Shown: positions 8,425 through 20,465 of the stretch, piece after piece
Layout: each line of letters begins with the position of its first letter
Numbering within the stretch: position 1 is the first letter of the stretch
Source: Pseudomonas tritici
GTDB taxonomy: Bacteria > Pseudomonadota > Gammaproteobacteria > Pseudomonadales > Pseudomonadaceae
DNA length: 64,000 bases
Direction: 5' to 3'
Assembly (NCBI RefSeq): GCF_014268275.3
Contig: NZ_CP077084.1
Coordinates: 682,001-746,000 of the forward strand
Position numbers and translations under genes: made by a program
The notes under the pieces: generated by a model
Database searches by the model: none
Told to the model about the DNA's origin: nothing
What the model saw: only the letters and a program-made list of their open reading frames with translations

Positions 8425-9981
8425 ATGACTAGTTTGCATGCCGACGAGGCGTTCCTCGGCCACTACCAGTTAAGCCACGACCCCTTTGCTCCACGGGTGC
8501 CTGGTTTCAAATTTTTCCCGGCCCAGCGCAAGCCGGTGCTTGGTCAGTTGCATCACCTCGCGCGCTACAGCCAACTGCTGCTGGTCGTGACCGGCCCGTT
8601 GGGCAGCGGCAAGACGCTGCTGCGCCAGGCCCTGGTGGCCAGCACCAACAAGCAATCGGTACAGAGCGTGGTGGTGTCAGCCCGTGGTGCCGGTGATGCG
8701 GCGGGCGTGTTGCGCCAGGTTGCCCAGGCGCTGGACGTGGCCACAGCCGAGCCGAACGCGATCCTCAAGCAGGTTGTGCAACTCGGTCTGACCGGCCAGG
8801 AAGTCTACCTGCTGGTGGATGACGCCGAGCAGCTTGACGAATCGGCGCTGGAAGCGCTGTTGGCGCTGGCGGCGGGCACGCCGGAAGGTCGCCCGCACGT
8901 GTTCCTGTTTGGTGAGTCGTCGTTGATCGCCGACCTCGAGCAGATCAGCGGTGATCAGGAGCTGTTCCACGTCATCGAGCTGCAGCCGTACGAAGAGGAA
9001 GAAACCCGCGAATACCTGGCTCAACGCCTGGAAGGCGCCGGGGCGGGTATCGAACTTTTCTCCGCTGCGCAGATCTCTGATATTCACGAAAGCTCCGACG
9101 GCTGGCCTGGCAACATCAATCAGGTTGCCCGCGATGCCATGATCGAAGCCATGATTGCCAGCCGCACCGCGGTCAAGCGTCCAAAGATGGGGTTCACTAT
9201 GCCTAAGAAGCACGTATTGGCGATTTCCGCCGTTGTCGTGGTCGCTGTAGCGGCTGCCTGGTTGATCCCAGGTCGCAGCAAAGCACCGACCACTGCCGGC
9301 GCGCCAACCGAACAGGCGCAGTTGCCACTGGGCAAGCCCACGCCAAACGTTGAATTTGCCAACTCCGGCCAACCGACCAATTTGCCGATGGTCGGCCAAC
9401 CGGTAATGCGCGGCCCGCTCGCTGAAGAAGCGGGTGGCATTTCCGAAGGTGACGACGGTGTACCGGTGGAAGGTTCCAGTGCTACGCCGCCGACCGTGAC
9501 CACCACCGCACCCCCTGCGGGCGTGCCAGCGGGCCAGCCGGCTGCCAAGCCAACACCTGCGCCTACGGCGGTCGCCACTGCCAAGCCTGCGCCAGTGACC
9601 AAGCCGGTCGTGCCTGCGCCTGCCGCCAAGCCAGCTCCGGCTGCCAAGCCTGCTGAAAAACCAGCCGCCACTGTTGCCAAAGCCGGCGCCGCTGGCAGCA
9701 GCTGGTACGCCAGCCAGCCAACCGGCAACTTCGTGGTGCAGATCCTTGGCACCAGCTCCGAAGCCAATGCCCAGGCGTTCGTGAAAGAGCAGGGCGGCGA
9801 GTACCGTTACTTCAAGAAAGTGCTCAACGGCAAGCCTCTCTACGTGATCACCTACGGCAACTTCTCCAGCCGTGCAGCCGCAGATTCCGCGATCAAATCC
9901 TTGCCAGCGAAGGTTCAGGCTGGTAAACCTTGGCCTCGCACTGTTGCCAGCGTTCAACAAGAACTCGCAACAACTCGCTGA
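8425..9981 (+). CDS. DamX-like AAA-ATPase/SPOR-domain protein
   Basis: A 518-residue inner-membrane protein. Residues 1 to about 250 form an ExeA-type AAA ATPase (Walker A GPLGSGKT near 57-64, Walker B VYLLVDD near 130). A single transmembrane helix lies at about 263-283 after a basic PKK, followed by a long Ala/Pro/Lys-rich periplasmic linker (about 300-425) and a C-terminal SPOR domain (from about 433, NFVVQILGTSSEANAQAF). SPOR domains bind denuded glycan at the division septum. It follows aroB by ten bases, as damX does in E. coli, but here the full ATPase domain is kept, as is usual in Pseudomonas. A cell-division role is inferred from the SPOR domain. Confidence 0.88.
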   Translation: MTSLHADEAFLGHYQLSHDPFAPRVPGFKFFPAQRKPVLGQLHHLARYSQLLLVVTGPLGSGKTLLRQALVASTNKQSVQSVVVSARGAGDAAGVLRQVAQALDVATAEPNAILKQVVQLGLTGQEVYLLVDDAEQLDESALEALLALAAGTPEGRPHVFLFGESSLIADLEQISGDQELFHVIELQPYEEEETREYLAQRLEGAGAGIELFSAAQISDIHESSDGWPGNINQVARDAMIEAMIASRTAVKRPKMGFTMPKKHVLAISAVVVVAVAAAWLIPGRSKAPTTAGAPTEQAQLPLGKPTPNVEFANSGQPTNLPMVGQPVMRGPLAEEAGGISEGDDGVPVEGSSATPPTVTTTAPPAGVPAGQPAAKPTPAPTAVATAKPAPVTKPVVPAPAAKPAPAAKPAEKPAATVAKAGAAGSSWYASQPTGNFVVQILGTSSEANAQAFVKEQGGEYRYFKKVLNGKPLYVITYGNFSSRAAADSAIKSLPAKVQAGKPWPRTVASVQQELATTR

Positions 9982-9987
9982 AGGTCC

Positions 9988-10008
9988 GGCGGCCTTACCC
10001 AGGCCGCC
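9988..10008 (+). other. GC-rich stem-loop after the SPOR-protein gene
   Basis: GGCGGCC and GGCCGCC form a perfect 7-bp stem around a 7-base loop seven bases after the stop codon. No T-run follows, so it is only a possible terminator or mRNA-stabilising hairpin. The rest of the 349-bp gap to gltB holds the gltB promoter and leader listed separately. Confidence 0.4.
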
Positions 10009-10190
10009 CTCCCAGCACCTCAAAAAAACGACAACAGCGTGCAGCCCTGAAGGCCGCGCGCTTTGTGGTGTCTGCGTCACGTAGCTTTTGAGTCGTAGCG
10101 GTCAGAATTAAAAAAGTTTTGACTAGCACAGCATATCGCTTTAAACCTTTCATAAATGCGACATAGATTTGCGACATTTCGTCGCTAAAT

Positions 10191-10219
10191 TTGTGAGCGT
10201 CTGTGTCGGTGTGTACAAT
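10191..10219 (+). promoter_or_regulatory. Sigma70-type promoter for gltBD
   Basis: A -35 box TTGTGA (10191-10196) and a -10 box TACAAT (10214-10219) are separated by exactly 17 bp, downstream of an AT-rich stretch. Transcription would start near 10226, giving a leader of about 105 bases before the gltB ATG. Confidence 0.65.
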
Positions 10220-10292
10220 GACCTCCCTTTTGCCCCCGCTAAGCCGGCGTACGTTCGGCGTGGAAGGTAACCGGTTGAATTGAAAAGAAATT

Positions 10293-10311
10293 TGCCTCGG
10301 TATAAGAGGCA
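10293..10311 (+). promoter_or_regulatory. Leader hairpin just upstream of the gltB ribosome-binding site
   Basis: TGCCTC and GAGGCA pair around a 7-base loop in the gltB leader, ending a few bases before the GGTGAG that serves as Shine-Dalgarno sequence. It could affect translation initiation. No T-run follows, so it is not a simple terminator. Confidence 0.35.
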
Positions 10312-10330
10312 GCCTGGTGAGAAAGTGTCT

Positions 10331-13300
10331 ATGAAAGCAGGTCTGTATCAACCCGATGAATTCAAGGATAACTGTGGTTTCGGCCTGATAGCCCATATGC
10401 AGGGCGAGCCCAGTCATACCCTTCTGCAAACGGCCATCGAGGCCCTGACCTGCATGACCCACCGCGGTGGGATCAACGCCGACGGCAAGACCGGTGACGG
10501 TTGTGGCTTGCTCATTCAAAAGCCCGACCAGTTCCTGCGCGCCATCGCCCAACAGCATTTCGCGGTCGACCTGCCCAAGCAGTACGCCGTGGGCATGGTG
10601 TTTTTCAACCAGGACCCGGTCAAAGCCGAGGCCGCTCGCGAGAACATGAACCGCGAGATCCTCGCTGCCGGCCTGCAACTCGTTGGCTGGCGCAAAGTGC
10701 CGATCGACACCAGCGTGCTCGGCCGCCTGGCCCTTGAGCGCCTACCGCAGATCGAACAAGTGTTCATCGCCGGCGACGGCCTGAGCGACCAGGACATGGC
10801 GATCAAGCTGTTCACCTCTCGTCGTCGTTCGTCCGTGTCCAACGCCGCCGATACCGAGCACTACATCTGCAGCTTTTCGCACAAGACCATCATTTATAAA
10901 GGCCTGATGATGCCGGCGGACCTCACCGCCTTTTATCCAGACCTGAGCGATGAACGCCTGCAAACCGCAATCTGCGTGTTTCACCAGCGTTTCTCCACCA
11001 ACACCCTGCCGAAATGGCCGCTGGCCCAGCCATTCCGCTTCCTCGCCCACAACGGCGAGATCAACACCATCACCGGCAACCGCAACTGGGCCGTGGCCCG
11101 TCGCACCAAGTTCGCCAACGACCTGATGGACCTGGAAGAGCTCGGCCCGCTGGTCAACCGCGTAGGTTCCGACTCTTCCAGCATGGACAACATGCTCGAG
11201 CTGATGGTCACCGGCGGCATCGACCTGTTCCGTGGCGTGCGCATGATCATTCCGCCAGCGTGGCAGAACGTCGAGACCATGGACCCCGATCTGCGGGCGT
11301 TCTATGAGTACAACTCGATGCACATGGAACCGTGGGACGGCCCGGCTGGTGTGGTAATGACCGACGGCCGCTACGCGGTGTGCCTGCTCGACCGTAACGG
11401 TCTGCGCCCGGCGCGTTGGGTCACTACCACCAACGGTTTCATTACCCTGGCGTCGGAAATCGGCGTGTGGAACTACAAACCGGAAGACGTCATTGCCAAA
11501 GGCCGCGTAGGCCCTGGCCAGATCCTCGCCGTGGACACCGAAACCGGGCAGATCCTCGACACCGACGCCATCGACAACCGTTTGAAGTCCCGTCACCCCT
11601 ACAAGCAATGGCTGCGCAAGAACGCCCTGCGCATCCAGGCGACCATGGAAGACAACGACCACGGTTCGGCTTTCTACGACGTCGACCAGCTCAAGCAGTA
11701 CATGAAGATGTACCAGGTCACGTTTGAAGAGCGCGACCAGGTGCTGCGTCCGCTCGGTGAACAAGGCTACGAGGCGGTCGGCTCCATGGGCGATGACACG
11801 CCAATGGCCGTGCTGTCCCAGCGCGTGCGTACGCCGTACGACTATTTCCGCCAGCAGTTCGCCCAGGTGACCAACCCACCGATCGACCCGCTGCGCGAAG
11901 CCATCGTGATGTCCCTGGAAGTGTGCCTCGGTGCCGAGCGCAATATCTTCCAGGAATCGCCTGAGCACGCCTCCCGCGTCATCCTCAGCTCGCCTGTGAT
12001 TTCCCCGGCCAAGTGGCGCTCGTTGATGACGCTGGATCGCCCAGGCTTCGACCGCCAGATCATCGACCTGAACTACGACGAAAGCCTCGGCCTTGAAGCT
12101 GCTGTGCGCAACGTCGCCGACCAGGCCGAAGAAGCCGTGCGCGCCGGTCGTACCCAGATCGTGCTGACCGACCGTCACATCGCGCCGGGCAAGCTGCCGA
12201 TCCACGCCTCCCTGGCGACCGGTGCGGTACACCACCGCCTGACCGAAAAAGGCCTGCGTTGCGACTCCAACATCCTCGTGGAAACTGCCACCGCCCGCGA
12301 CCCGCACCACTTCGCGGTGCTGATCGGTTTCGGCGCCTCGGCGGTGTACCCGTTCCTCGCGTACGAAGTGCTGGGTGACCTGATCCGCACCGGTGAAGTG
12401 CTGGGCGACCTCTATGAGGTGTTCAAGAACTACCGTAAGGGCATCACCAAGGGCCTGTTGAAGATCCTGTCGAAGATGGGCATTTCCACCGTCACCTCGT
12501 ACCGTGGCGCTCAATTGTTCGAAGCCATCGGCCTGTCCGAAGAAGTGTGCGATTTGAGCTTCCGTGGCGTGCCAAGCCGCATCAAGGGCGCGCGTTTCGT
12601 CGACATCGAAGCCGAGCAAAAAGCCTTGGCAGCCGAAGCCTGGAGCGCGCGCAAGCCGATCCAGCAAGGCGGCCTGCTCAAATTCGTACACGGTGGCGAA
12701 TACCACGCCTACAACCCGGACGTGGTCAGCACCCTGCAAGCCGCCGTGCAGCAGGGCGACTACGCCAAGTTCAAGGAATACACCGCGTTGGTGGATAACC
12801 GCCCGGTGTCGATGATCCGCGACCTGTTCAAGGTGAAAACCCTGGACACGCCGCTGGCCATCAGTGAAATCGAGCCGCTGGAGTCGATCCTCAAACGCTT
12901 CGACTCTGCTGGTATTTCCCTGGGCGCCTTGTCGCCTGAGGCTCACGAAGCCCTGGCCGAAGCCATGAACCGCCTGGGCGCGCGTTCCAACTCCGGCGAA
13001 GGCGGCGAAGACCCGGCGCGCTACGGCACCCTCAAGAGCTCGAAAATCAAACAGGTGGCGACCGGCCGTTTCGGTGTAACCCCGGAATACCTGGTCAACG
13101 CCGAAGTGCTGCAGATCAAGGTTGCCCAGGGCGCCAAGCCCGGTGAGGGCGGCCAACTGCCCGGTGGCAAGGTCAACGGTTTGATCGCCAAGCTGCGTTA
13201 CGCAGTGCCGGGCGTGACGCTGATCTCGCCTCCGCCGCACCACGACATCTACTCGATTGAAGATTTGTCGCAGCTGATTTTCGACCTGAAACAAGTCAAC

Positions 13301-14776
13301 CCACAGGCCCTGGTCTCGGTGAAGCTGGTAGCAGAAGCCGGCGTGGGCACCATCGCCGCTGGTGTGGCGAAGGCCTATGCCGACCTGATCACCATCTCCG
13401 GCTACGACGGCGGCACCGGCGCATCGCCGCTGACCTCGATCAAGTACGCCGGCGCACCGTGGGAACTCGGCCTGGCTGAAACCCACCAGACCCTGCGCGG
13501 CAACGACCTGCGCGGTAAAGTCCGTGTGCAGACTGACGGCGGCCTGAAAACCGGCCTCGACGTGATCAAGGCTGCAATCCTCGGCGCTGAAAGCTTCGGC
13601 TTCGGCACCGCGCCAATGATCGCGCTGGGCTGCAAATACCTGCGCATCTGCCACCTGAACAACTGCGCCACCGGTGTGGCGACGCAGAACGAGAAGCTGC
13701 GCAAGGATCACTACATCGGCACCGTCGACATGGTGGTGAATTTCTTCACCTACGTCGCCGAAGAAACCCGTGAGTGGCTGGCCAAGCTGGGCGTGCGCTC
13801 CCTCGAAGAGCTGATCGGCCGCACCGATCTGCTGGACATTCTCGAAGGCCAGACCGCCAAGCAAAACCACCTGGACCTGACGCCGTTGTTGGGCAGCGAC
13901 CACATCCCGGCAGACAAGCCACAGTTCTGCCAAGTGGACCGCAACCCGCCGTTCGACAAAGGCCTGCTGGCTGAAAAGATGGTCGAAATGGCCGGCGGCT
14001 CGATCAACGACGCCAGCGGTGGCGAATTTGCCCTGGATATCTGCAACTGCGACCGCTCCATCGGCGCACGCGTCTCCGGCGAAATCGCGCGCAAGCACGG
14101 CAACCAAGGCATGGCGAAGTCGCCAATCACCTTCCGCTTCAAGGGCACTGCGGGCCAGAGCTTTGGCGTGTGGAACGCCGGCGGCTTGCACATGTACCTG
14201 GAAGGCGACGCCAACGACTACGTGGGCAAGGGCATGACCGGCGGCAAGCTGGTGATCGTTCCGCCTAAAGGTAGCGTTTACAAGACCCAGGACAGTGCCA
14301 TCATCGGCAACACCTGCTTGTATGGCGCCACCGGTGGCAAGCTGTTCGCCGCCGGTACCGCCGGTGAGCGTTTCGCCGTGCGTAACTCCGGTGCTCACAC
14401 CGTGGTGGAAGGCACTGGCGATCACTGCTGCGAGTACATGACCGGGGGCTTTGTCGCCGTATTGGGCAAGACCGGTTACAACTTCGGTTCAGGCATGACC
14501 GGCGGTTTTGCCTACGTGCTCGACCAGGACAACACCTTCGTCGACAAGGTCAACCACGAATTGGTCGAGATCCAGCGGATCAGCGGCGAAGCCATGGAAT
14601 CCTATCGGAACCACTTGCAGCACGTGCTGGACGAGTACGTTGAGGAGACCGGCAGCGAATGGGGTCGTAACCTCGCCGAAAACCTCGATGATTACCTGCG
14701 TCGTTTCTGGCTGGTCAAGCCCAAGGCTGCCAACCTGAAATCGTTGCTTTCCAGCATCCGTGCCAACCCGCAGTGA
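10331..14776 (+). CDS. gltB: Glutamate synthase (NADPH) large subunit
   Basis: A 1481-residue large subunit that hydrolyses glutamine and channels ammonia to 2-oxoglutarate, making glutamate with GltD. Starting at ATG 10331 ([11 protein letters not shown]) gives normal family length; the frame is open upstream to 10280, but those residues are not conserved. Cys15 in KDNCGFG should become the N-terminal nucleophile of the class II amidotransferase after propeptide removal. The central and FMN domains include [12 protein letters not shown] and the GGTGASPL phosphate loop. The 3Fe-4S cysteines lie in [12 protein letters not shown]. The C-terminal GXGXG beta-helix repeats ([22 protein letters not shown]) are present. 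gltD follows after 32 bases. Confidence 0.98.
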   Translation: MKAGLYQPDEFKDNCGFGLIAHMQGEPSHTLLQTAIEALTCMTHRGGINADGKTGDGCGLLIQKPDQFLRAIAQQHFAVDLPKQYAVGMVFFNQDPVKAEAARENMNREILAAGLQLVGWRKVPIDTSVLGRLALERLPQIEQVFIAGDGLSDQDMAIKLFTSRRRSSVSNAADTEHYICSFSHKTIIYKGLMMPADLTAFYPDLSDERLQTAICVFHQRFSTNTLPKWPLAQPFRFLAHNGEINTITGNRNWAVARRTKFANDLMDLEELGPLVNRVGSDSSSMDNMLELMVTGGIDLFRGVRMIIPPAWQNVETMDPDLRAFYEYNSMHMEPWDGPAGVVMTDGRYAVCLLDRNGLRPARWVTTTNGFITLASEIGVWNYKPEDVIAKGRVGPGQILAVDTETGQILDTDAIDNRLKSRHPYKQWLRKNALRIQATMEDNDHGSAFYDVDQLKQYMKMYQVTFEERDQVLRPLGEQGYEAVGSMGDDTPMAVLSQRVRTPYDYFRQQFAQVTNPPIDPLREAIVMSLEVCLGAERNIFQESPEHASRVILSSPVISPAKWRSLMTLDRPGFDRQIIDLNYDESLGLEAAVRNVADQAEEAVRAGRTQIVLTDRHIAPGKLPIHASLATGAVHHRLTEKGLRCDSNILVETATARDPHHFAVLIGFGASAVYPFLAYEVLGDLIRTGEVLGDLYEVFKNYRKGITKGLLKILSKMGISTVTSYRGAQLFEAIGLSEEVCDLSFRGVPSRIKGARFVDIEAEQKALAAEAWSARKPIQQGGLLKFVHGGEYHAYNPDVVSTLQAAVQQGDYAKFKEYTALVDNRPVSMIRDLFKVKTLDTPLAISEIEPLESILKRFDSAGISLGALSPEAHEALAEAMNRLGARSNSGEGGEDPARYGTLKSSKIKQVATGRFGVTPEYLVNAEVLQIKVAQGAKPGEGGQLPGGKVNGLIAKLRYAVPGVTLISPPPHHDIYSIEDLSQLIFDLKQVNPQALVSVKLVAEAGVGTIAAGVAKAYADLITISGYDGGTGASPLTSIKYAGAPWELGLAETHQTLRGNDLRGKVRVQTDGGLKTGLDVIKAAILGAESFGFGTAPMIALGCKYLRICHLNNCATGVATQNEKLRKDHYIGTVDMVVNFFTYVAEETREWLAKLGVRSLEELIGRTDLLDILEGQTAKQNHLDLTPLLGSDHIPADKPQFCQVDRNPPFDKGLLAEKMVEMAGGSINDASGGEFALDICNCDRSIGARVSGEIARKHGNQGMAKSPITFRFKGTAGQSFGVWNAGGLHMYLEGDANDYVGKGMTGGKLVIVPPKGSVYKTQDSAIIGNTCLYGATGGKLFAAGTAGERFAVRNSGAHTVVEGTGDHCCEYMTGGFVAVLGKTGYNFGSGMTGGFAYVLDQDNTFVDKVNHELVEIQRISGEAMESYRNHLQHVLDEYVEETGSEWGRNLAENLDDYLRRFWLVKPKAANLKSLLSSIRANPQ

Positions 14777-14799
14777 TATGCGCCTGAAGAGTTTGATGA

Positions 14800-16227
<1,428 letters not shown>

Positions 16228-16244
16228 TCTGAAATACGCTCAAA

Positions 16245-16334
16245 TGTGGGAGCTGGCTTGCCTGCGATAGCGGTGTAACAGTCACAGGATGTATCGACTG
16301 ATCCACCGCAATCGCAGGCAAGCCAGCTCCCACA
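16245..16334. repeat. REPIN between gltD and hemE
   Basis: A 90-bp inverted-repeat element with arms starting TGTGGGAGCTGGCTTGCCTG and ending in the matching reverse complement. The arm is the GGAGCTGG variant also found at 47378 and 51835. It sits between the gltD stop and the gltD terminator. Confidence 0.9.
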
Positions 16335-16382
16335 TTGGTTTCCAGCGTGTTCAAGAGATTGCGACAAATTGACCCGATAGAC

Positions 16383-16410
16383 AAAAGGCACGGCTCACTC
16401 CGTGCCTTTT
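16383..16410 (+). terminator. Rho-independent terminator for gltBD
   Basis: AAAAGGCACGG and CCGTGCCTTTT pair perfectly over 11 bp around a six-base loop, ending in TTTT. It precedes hemE by 47 bases. Confidence 0.85.
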
Positions 16411-16457
16411 GCGTCCGGCTCTGAGAAAATGCCCGCACTTTTTTTGCGGATGCCGAC

Positions 16458-17525
16458 ATGACTGCCCTCAAGAACGACCGTTTCCTTCGTGCCCTGCTCA
16501 AGCAACCCGTGGACGTCACCCCCGTGTGGATGATGCGCCAGGCCGGTCGCTACCTGCCGGAATACCGCGCCAGTCGCGCCCACGCCGGCGACTTCATGAG
16601 CCTGTGCATGAACCCGGAGTTCGCCTGCGAAGTCACGATGCAGCCGCTGGACCGCTATCCGCAACTGGATGCGGCCATCCTTTTCTCCGACATCCTCACC
16701 ATCCCTGACGCCATGGGGCAAGGCCTGTACTTCGAAACCGGCGAAGGCCCGCGTTTCAAGAAAGTCGTCAGCACGTTGGCCGACATCGAAGCCCTGCCGA
16801 TCCCGGACCCGCACAAGGACCTGGGCTACGTGATGGACGCCGTCAGCACCATCCGCCGTGAACTCAACGGCCGCGTGCCGCTGATCGGCTTCTCCGGCAG
16901 CCCATGGACCCTGGCCACCTACATGGTCGAAGGCGGTTCGTCGAAAGACTTCCGCAAGACCAAGGCCATGCTCTACGACAACCCGCACGCCATGCACCTG
17001 CTGCTGGACAAGCTCGCTCAGTCGGTCACTTCCTACCTTAACGGCCAGATCATGGCCGGCGCGCAAGCGGTGCAGATCTTCGACACCTGGGGCGGCAACC
17101 TGTCGGCGGCGGCCTACCAGGAGTTCTCCCTGGCCTACATGCGCAAAATCGTCAGCGGCCTGATCCGCGAACACGAAGGCCGCAAGGTTCCGGTCATTCT
17201 GTTCACCAAGGGCGGCGGCCTGTGGCTGGAAAGCATCGCTGACGCAGGTGCCGATGCCCTGGGCCTGGACTGGACCTGCGACATTGGCGAAGCACGCCGT
17301 CGTGTCGGCAACCAAGTCGCGCTGCAAGGCAACATGGACCCGACCGTGCTGTACGCCAAGCCGGAAGCGATCCGCACCGAAGTCGGCCGAATCCTGGCCA
17401 GCTACGGCAAGGGCACCGGGCACGTGTTCAACCTGGGCCATGGCATCACCCCGGAAGTGAACCCGGAACATGCCGGTGCGTTCCTGCGTGCGGTGCACGA
17501 GCTGTCGGCGCAGTATCACGAATAA
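16458..17525 (+). CDS. hemE: Uroporphyrinogen decarboxylase
   Basis: A 355-residue cytosolic enzyme that removes the four acetate carboxyls of uroporphyrinogen III to give coproporphyrinogen III in heme synthesis. The family signature [14 protein letters not shown] lies near the N-terminus, followed by the ILFSDIL motif with the catalytic Asp, [13 protein letters not shown], and [16 protein letters not shown] at the C-terminus. Length is normal. Monocistronic: a terminator lies upstream, and a REPIN separates it from the convergent MFS gene. Confidence 0.98.
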   Translation: MTALKNDRFLRALLKQPVDVTPVWMMRQAGRYLPEYRASRAHAGDFMSLCMNPEFACEVTMQPLDRYPQLDAAILFSDILTIPDAMGQGLYFETGEGPRFKKVVSTLADIEALPIPDPHKDLGYVMDAVSTIRRELNGRVPLIGFSGSPWTLATYMVEGGSSKDFRKTKAMLYDNPHAMHLLLDKLAQSVTSYLNGQIMAGAQAVQIFDTWGGNLSAAAYQEFSLAYMRKIVSGLIREHEGRKVPVILFTKGGGLWLESIADAGADALGLDWTCDIGEARRRVGNQVALQGNMDPTVLYAKPEAIRTEVGRILASYGKGTGHVFNLGHGITPEVNPEHAGAFLRAVHELSAQYHE

Positions 17526-17537
17526 ACGCAAAACCAA

Positions 17538-17627
17538 TGTGGGAGGGGGCTTGCTCCCGATAGCGGTGTGTCAGTCACCAGATTCATTGGCTGACACACT
17601 GCAATCGGGGGCAAGCCCCCTCCCACA
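17538..17627. repeat. REPIN between convergent hemE and MFS genes
   Basis: A 90-bp palindrome of the GGGAGGGGGCTTGC subtype. The arms differ slightly (TTGCTCCCGA versus TTGCCCCCGA when read inward). It fills the space between two convergent stop codons and may act as a bidirectional transcript end. Confidence 0.9.
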
Positions 17628-17644
17628 TTAAAAGCAAGATCGCG

Positions 17645-18919
17645 TCAGGCCCGCACATTCCCCAACGGCGGCAACTTCGCCAACTTCAACGCCACCAGCA
17701 ACGCGCCGATCAGCAGCGCGATGATGAACGCTCCAATCCCATTCCACCCGGCAAAATGCCAGAAGAACCCGCCTGCCGTCCCGGCAATACTCGACCCCAC
17801 GTAGTAGCAGAACAGGTACAGCGACGACGCCTGCCCCTTGGCCTTCACCGCGCGTCGGCCGATCCAGCTGCTGGCCACTGAGTGGGCGCCGAAGAAGCCG
17901 AAGGTGAAGATCAGCATGCCCGGCACGATCAGCCATAGCGGTGTGAGCAAGGTCAGCGTCATGCCCGCGAGCATCAGCACGATAGTCGCCCAGAGCACGC
18001 GACGGCGCCCGAGGCGGTCGGCCAGGGAACCGATCTTCGCCGAGCTGTAGATCCCCGAGAGGTATACCAGCGACAGCAGGCCGACCACGGCTTGGCTGAG
18101 GTCGTAGGGATCGGCCAGCAGGCGGTAGCCGATGTAGTTGAACATCGTCACGAACGCACCCATCAGCAGGAACGCTTCAAGGAACAGCCACGGCAGGCCC
18201 GCGTCCTTGAAGTGCATGACAAAACCGTCCACCAGGCTGCGCGGCTTGAGGCTGCTGGCGCGGAAGTTGCGCGATTCGGGGAGGATTTTCCAGAACACCG
18301 TGGCGGCGATCAGCGCCAGGGCGCCAATGATCAGCATTGCGGTGTGCCAACTGACGAAGTCGATCAACACGCCGATGATCAGGCGCCCGCTCATGCCGCC
18401 AATCGCGTTGCCACCAATGTACAGGCCCATGGCCAGGCCGATGTGCTGCGGGTGGATCTCTTCGCTCAGGTAGGTCATGGCCACGGCGGCCAGGCCGCTC
18501 AGCGACAGGCCCACCAGTGCACGCATGAATAAAATCCCTTCCCAGGACGGCATCAAACCACTGGCAATCGTCGCGAGCGCTGCGCAGAACAACGCGGCGA
18601 CCATCACCGGTTTACGTCCCAGGGTGTCGGAAATCGGCCCGGTAATCAGCAGGCCCAGCGCGAGCATCGCGGTGGACACGGACAGGATCAGGCTGCTTTG
18701 CGCTGCATTGATGGAAAACTCGTGGGACAGCGCCGGCATCATCGGTTGCACGCAATACAGCAGGGCAAAGGTGGCGAAACCACCGGAGAACAGCGCCAGT
18801 ACCGTGCGCATGAACATCGGCGTGCCCTTTTCGATGTACGCGTCATTGAGCTGGGCCACCACCTCATCCAGGGCAGTGGGCGGGACCTCTTGAGCGAGTG
18901 GAGCGACAGCAGAATTCAC
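17645..18919 (-). CDS. MFS transporter (YnfM-like efflux permease)
   Basis: A 424-residue major facilitator with about twelve hydrophobic helices and the loop motif GPISDTLGRKPVM between helices 2 and 3. The start is taken as GTG 18919, because GAGG stands five bases upstream; the frame extends to 18958 without a better ribosome-binding site. It diverges from a LysR regulator, the same architecture as ynfM/ynfL in E. coli, to which the protein looks related. The substrate is unknown; drug or sugar-analogue efflux is the usual guess for this branch. Expression is probably controlled by the divergent LysR protein. Confidence 0.85.
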   Translation of the reverse strand: MNSAVAPLAQEVPPTALDEVVAQLNDAYIEKGTPMFMRTVLALFSGGFATFALLYCVQPMMPALSHEFSINAAQSSLILSVSTAMLALGLLITGPISDTLGRKPVMVAALFCAALATIASGLMPSWEGILFMRALVGLSLSGLAAVAMTYLSEEIHPQHIGLAMGLYIGGNAIGGMSGRLIIGVLIDFVSWHTAMLIIGALALIAATVFWKILPESRNFRASSLKPRSLVDGFVMHFKDAGLPWLFLEAFLLMGAFVTMFNYIGYRLLADPYDLSQAVVGLLSLVYLSGIYSSAKIGSLADRLGRRRVLWATIVLMLAGMTLTLLTPLWLIVPGMLIFTFGFFGAHSVASSWIGRRAVKAKGQASSLYLFCYYVGSSIAGTAGGFFWHFAGWNGIGAFIIALLIGALLVALKLAKLPPLGNVRA

Positions 18920-19043
18920 GGGGACCTCGTGGAGGAAGAACGTGCCAGGACCGGCCATGCAAAAAAGAATATAGCTGGCTAATGATTCTTTCCAATATAT
19001 TGTTCGACCTGTTTGATAGCTTTTGCGACCTAATGAGGCTTGT

Positions 19044-19937
19044 ATGGAATTGCGTCACTTGCGGTACTTCATTGCCGTGGCCGAAGAACTGCACTTTGGC
19101 CGGGCTGCGCAGGTGCTGGGCATCTCGCAGCCGCCGCTGAGCCAGCAGATACAGGCGCTGGAACAGGAAGTAGGGGCACGCTTGTTTGAGCGTACCAATC
19201 GTCGGGTCGAGCTGAGCGAGGCGGGGCGGTTGTTCCTGAATGAGGCGCGATTGGTGCTGGCTCAGGTCGACAAAGCGGCGGACGTGGCGCGCCGGGCGCA
19301 GTTGGGTGAGCTGGGCGAATTGAAGATCGGCTTCACGTCATCGGCACCGTTTAACTCCAGCATTCCCCAAGCGATCTTTGCGTTTCGCCAGGCATTCCCG
19401 GCGGTGCACCTGAGTCTGCAGGAGATGAGCAGCACCGAAGTGGCTGACTCGCTGGTGGATGAGTCGATTCAGGTCGGACTGATGCGGCCATTACCGTTGC
19501 CGGATTCACTGAGTGTGGTCGAGCTGATGCGCGAGCCATTGGTGGCCGTAATGAACGCTGGCCACCCGTTGGTAGCAGGCAGTGAGCGTGGCCTGCACCT
19601 GGCGCAGCTGGCGGAAGAGCCATTCGTGTTTTTCCCGCGCAGCTACGGCAGTGGGCTCTACGCGCAGTTGCTCAGCCTGTGCCGTGACGCCGGGTTTAGC
19701 CCGCACTTTGCCCAGGAAGCGGGGGAGGCGATGACCATCATTGGCCTGGTTGCGGCGGGGCTGGGCGTGTCGGTGTTGCCGGCCTCTTATCAGCGCATAC
19801 GGATAGACGGGGTGGTGTATCGCACGCTGCTGGATCAGGAGGCGGTGACGGCGGTGTGGCTGGTGCAGCGAAAAGGCGCGCAGACGCCGATGGCTGCGGC
19901 GTTTGTGGAGTTGTTGACGCGCAAGGCGGTAGTGTAG
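19044..19937 (+). CDS. LysR-family transcriptional regulator
   Basis: A 297-residue regulator. The N-terminal winged helix-turn-helix (MELRHLRYFIAVAEELHFGRAAQVLGISQPPLSQQIQ, residues 1-37) is classical, followed by a linker helix and a periplasmic-binding-type effector domain from about residue 90. ATG 19044 is preferred over 19023 because GAGG lies five bases upstream and the product then begins at the conserved MELRHL. Divergent from the MFS gene across 124 bp, where its operator presumably lies. The effector is unknown. Confidence 0.93.
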   Translation: MELRHLRYFIAVAEELHFGRAAQVLGISQPPLSQQIQALEQEVGARLFERTNRRVELSEAGRLFLNEARLVLAQVDKAADVARRAQLGELGELKIGFTSSAPFNSSIPQAIFAFRQAFPAVHLSLQEMSSTEVADSLVDESIQVGLMRPLPLPDSLSVVELMREPLVAVMNAGHPLVAGSERGLHLAQLAEEPFVFFPRSYGSGLYAQLLSLCRDAGFSPHFAQEAGEAMTIIGLVAAGLGVSVLPASYQRIRIDGVVYRTLLDQEAVTAVWLVQRKGAQTPMAAAFVELLTRKAVV

Positions 19938-20024
19938 GCACCGTCACATATCAGGTAACGCAACCGGCTTAGTTATTCGCCGGAAAGTTACGCAGAATCG
20001 CTTTTTCTCAAGCGAGTGATATGG

Positions 20025-20411
20025 ATGGCACTTCTCTATCAGCCCAAGGAGGGCAGCGTGTTGATCTGTGATTTCCGAGGTTACGAAGTACCGGAAATCA
20101 TCAAGATCCGCCCGGTCATTGTGATACGCAAGCACCGAACCAATAAGTTGCTGGTGACGGTTGTACCCTTGAGTACCACTGCCCCGCAGACGATTCTGGA
20201 TCACCATTTGCAACTCGATAGTCATCTTCAAGGAGCGAGCCCTATCTGCTGGGCAAAATGTGACATTGTGGCGACCGTCAGCCTGGGCAGGCTCGACCGA
20301 ATCAAAAGCAAAGACCGTCATGGCAAACGAACTTACAAAATCGCTGAACTCACCTCTGATCAGTTTCTAGCGATAAAAGCGGCGGTGCGCAGTGCGCTGG
20401 GGTTGCGCTGA
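20025..20411 (+). CDS. PemK/MazF-like toxin-family protein, no antitoxin gene adjacent
   Basis: A 128-residue protein with the layout of the PemK/MazF fold: an N-terminal GSVLICDF strand, the IRPVIVI strand that carries the family's conserved Arg-Pro, VTVVPLSTTAP, and CWAKCDIVATVSLGRLDRI near the C-terminus. Such proteins are usually mRNA endoribonucleases neutralised by a small upstream antitoxin. Only 87 bases separate it from lysR and no antitoxin frame is visible there. The start is ATG 20025 or GTG 20016; the ribosome-binding site is weak. A structured noncoding segment follows. The activity is inferred from the fold only. Confidence 0.7.
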   Translation: MALLYQPKEGSVLICDFRGYEVPEIIKIRPVIVIRKHRTNKLLVTVVPLSTTAPQTILDHHLQLDSHLQGASPICWAKCDIVATVSLGRLDRIKSKDRHGKRTYKIAELTSDQFLAIKAAVRSALGLR

Positions 20412-20465
20412 GGGATGAGCGGCACTCTGCCACGGGTTGCTGGGAAACTGTTTTCAGGCATACTG

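Noticed and set aside
10742..14425. A 1227-codon open frame antisense to gltB
   Set aside because: It lies opposite a fully conserved gene, has the Val/Gly/His/Gln-rich composition of high-GC antisense frames, and shows no domain.
17531..17640. REPIN at the hemE 3' end as a dedicated rho-independent terminator
   Set aside because: Strong pairing but no T-run on either strand; annotated as a repeat that might end transcripts secondarily.
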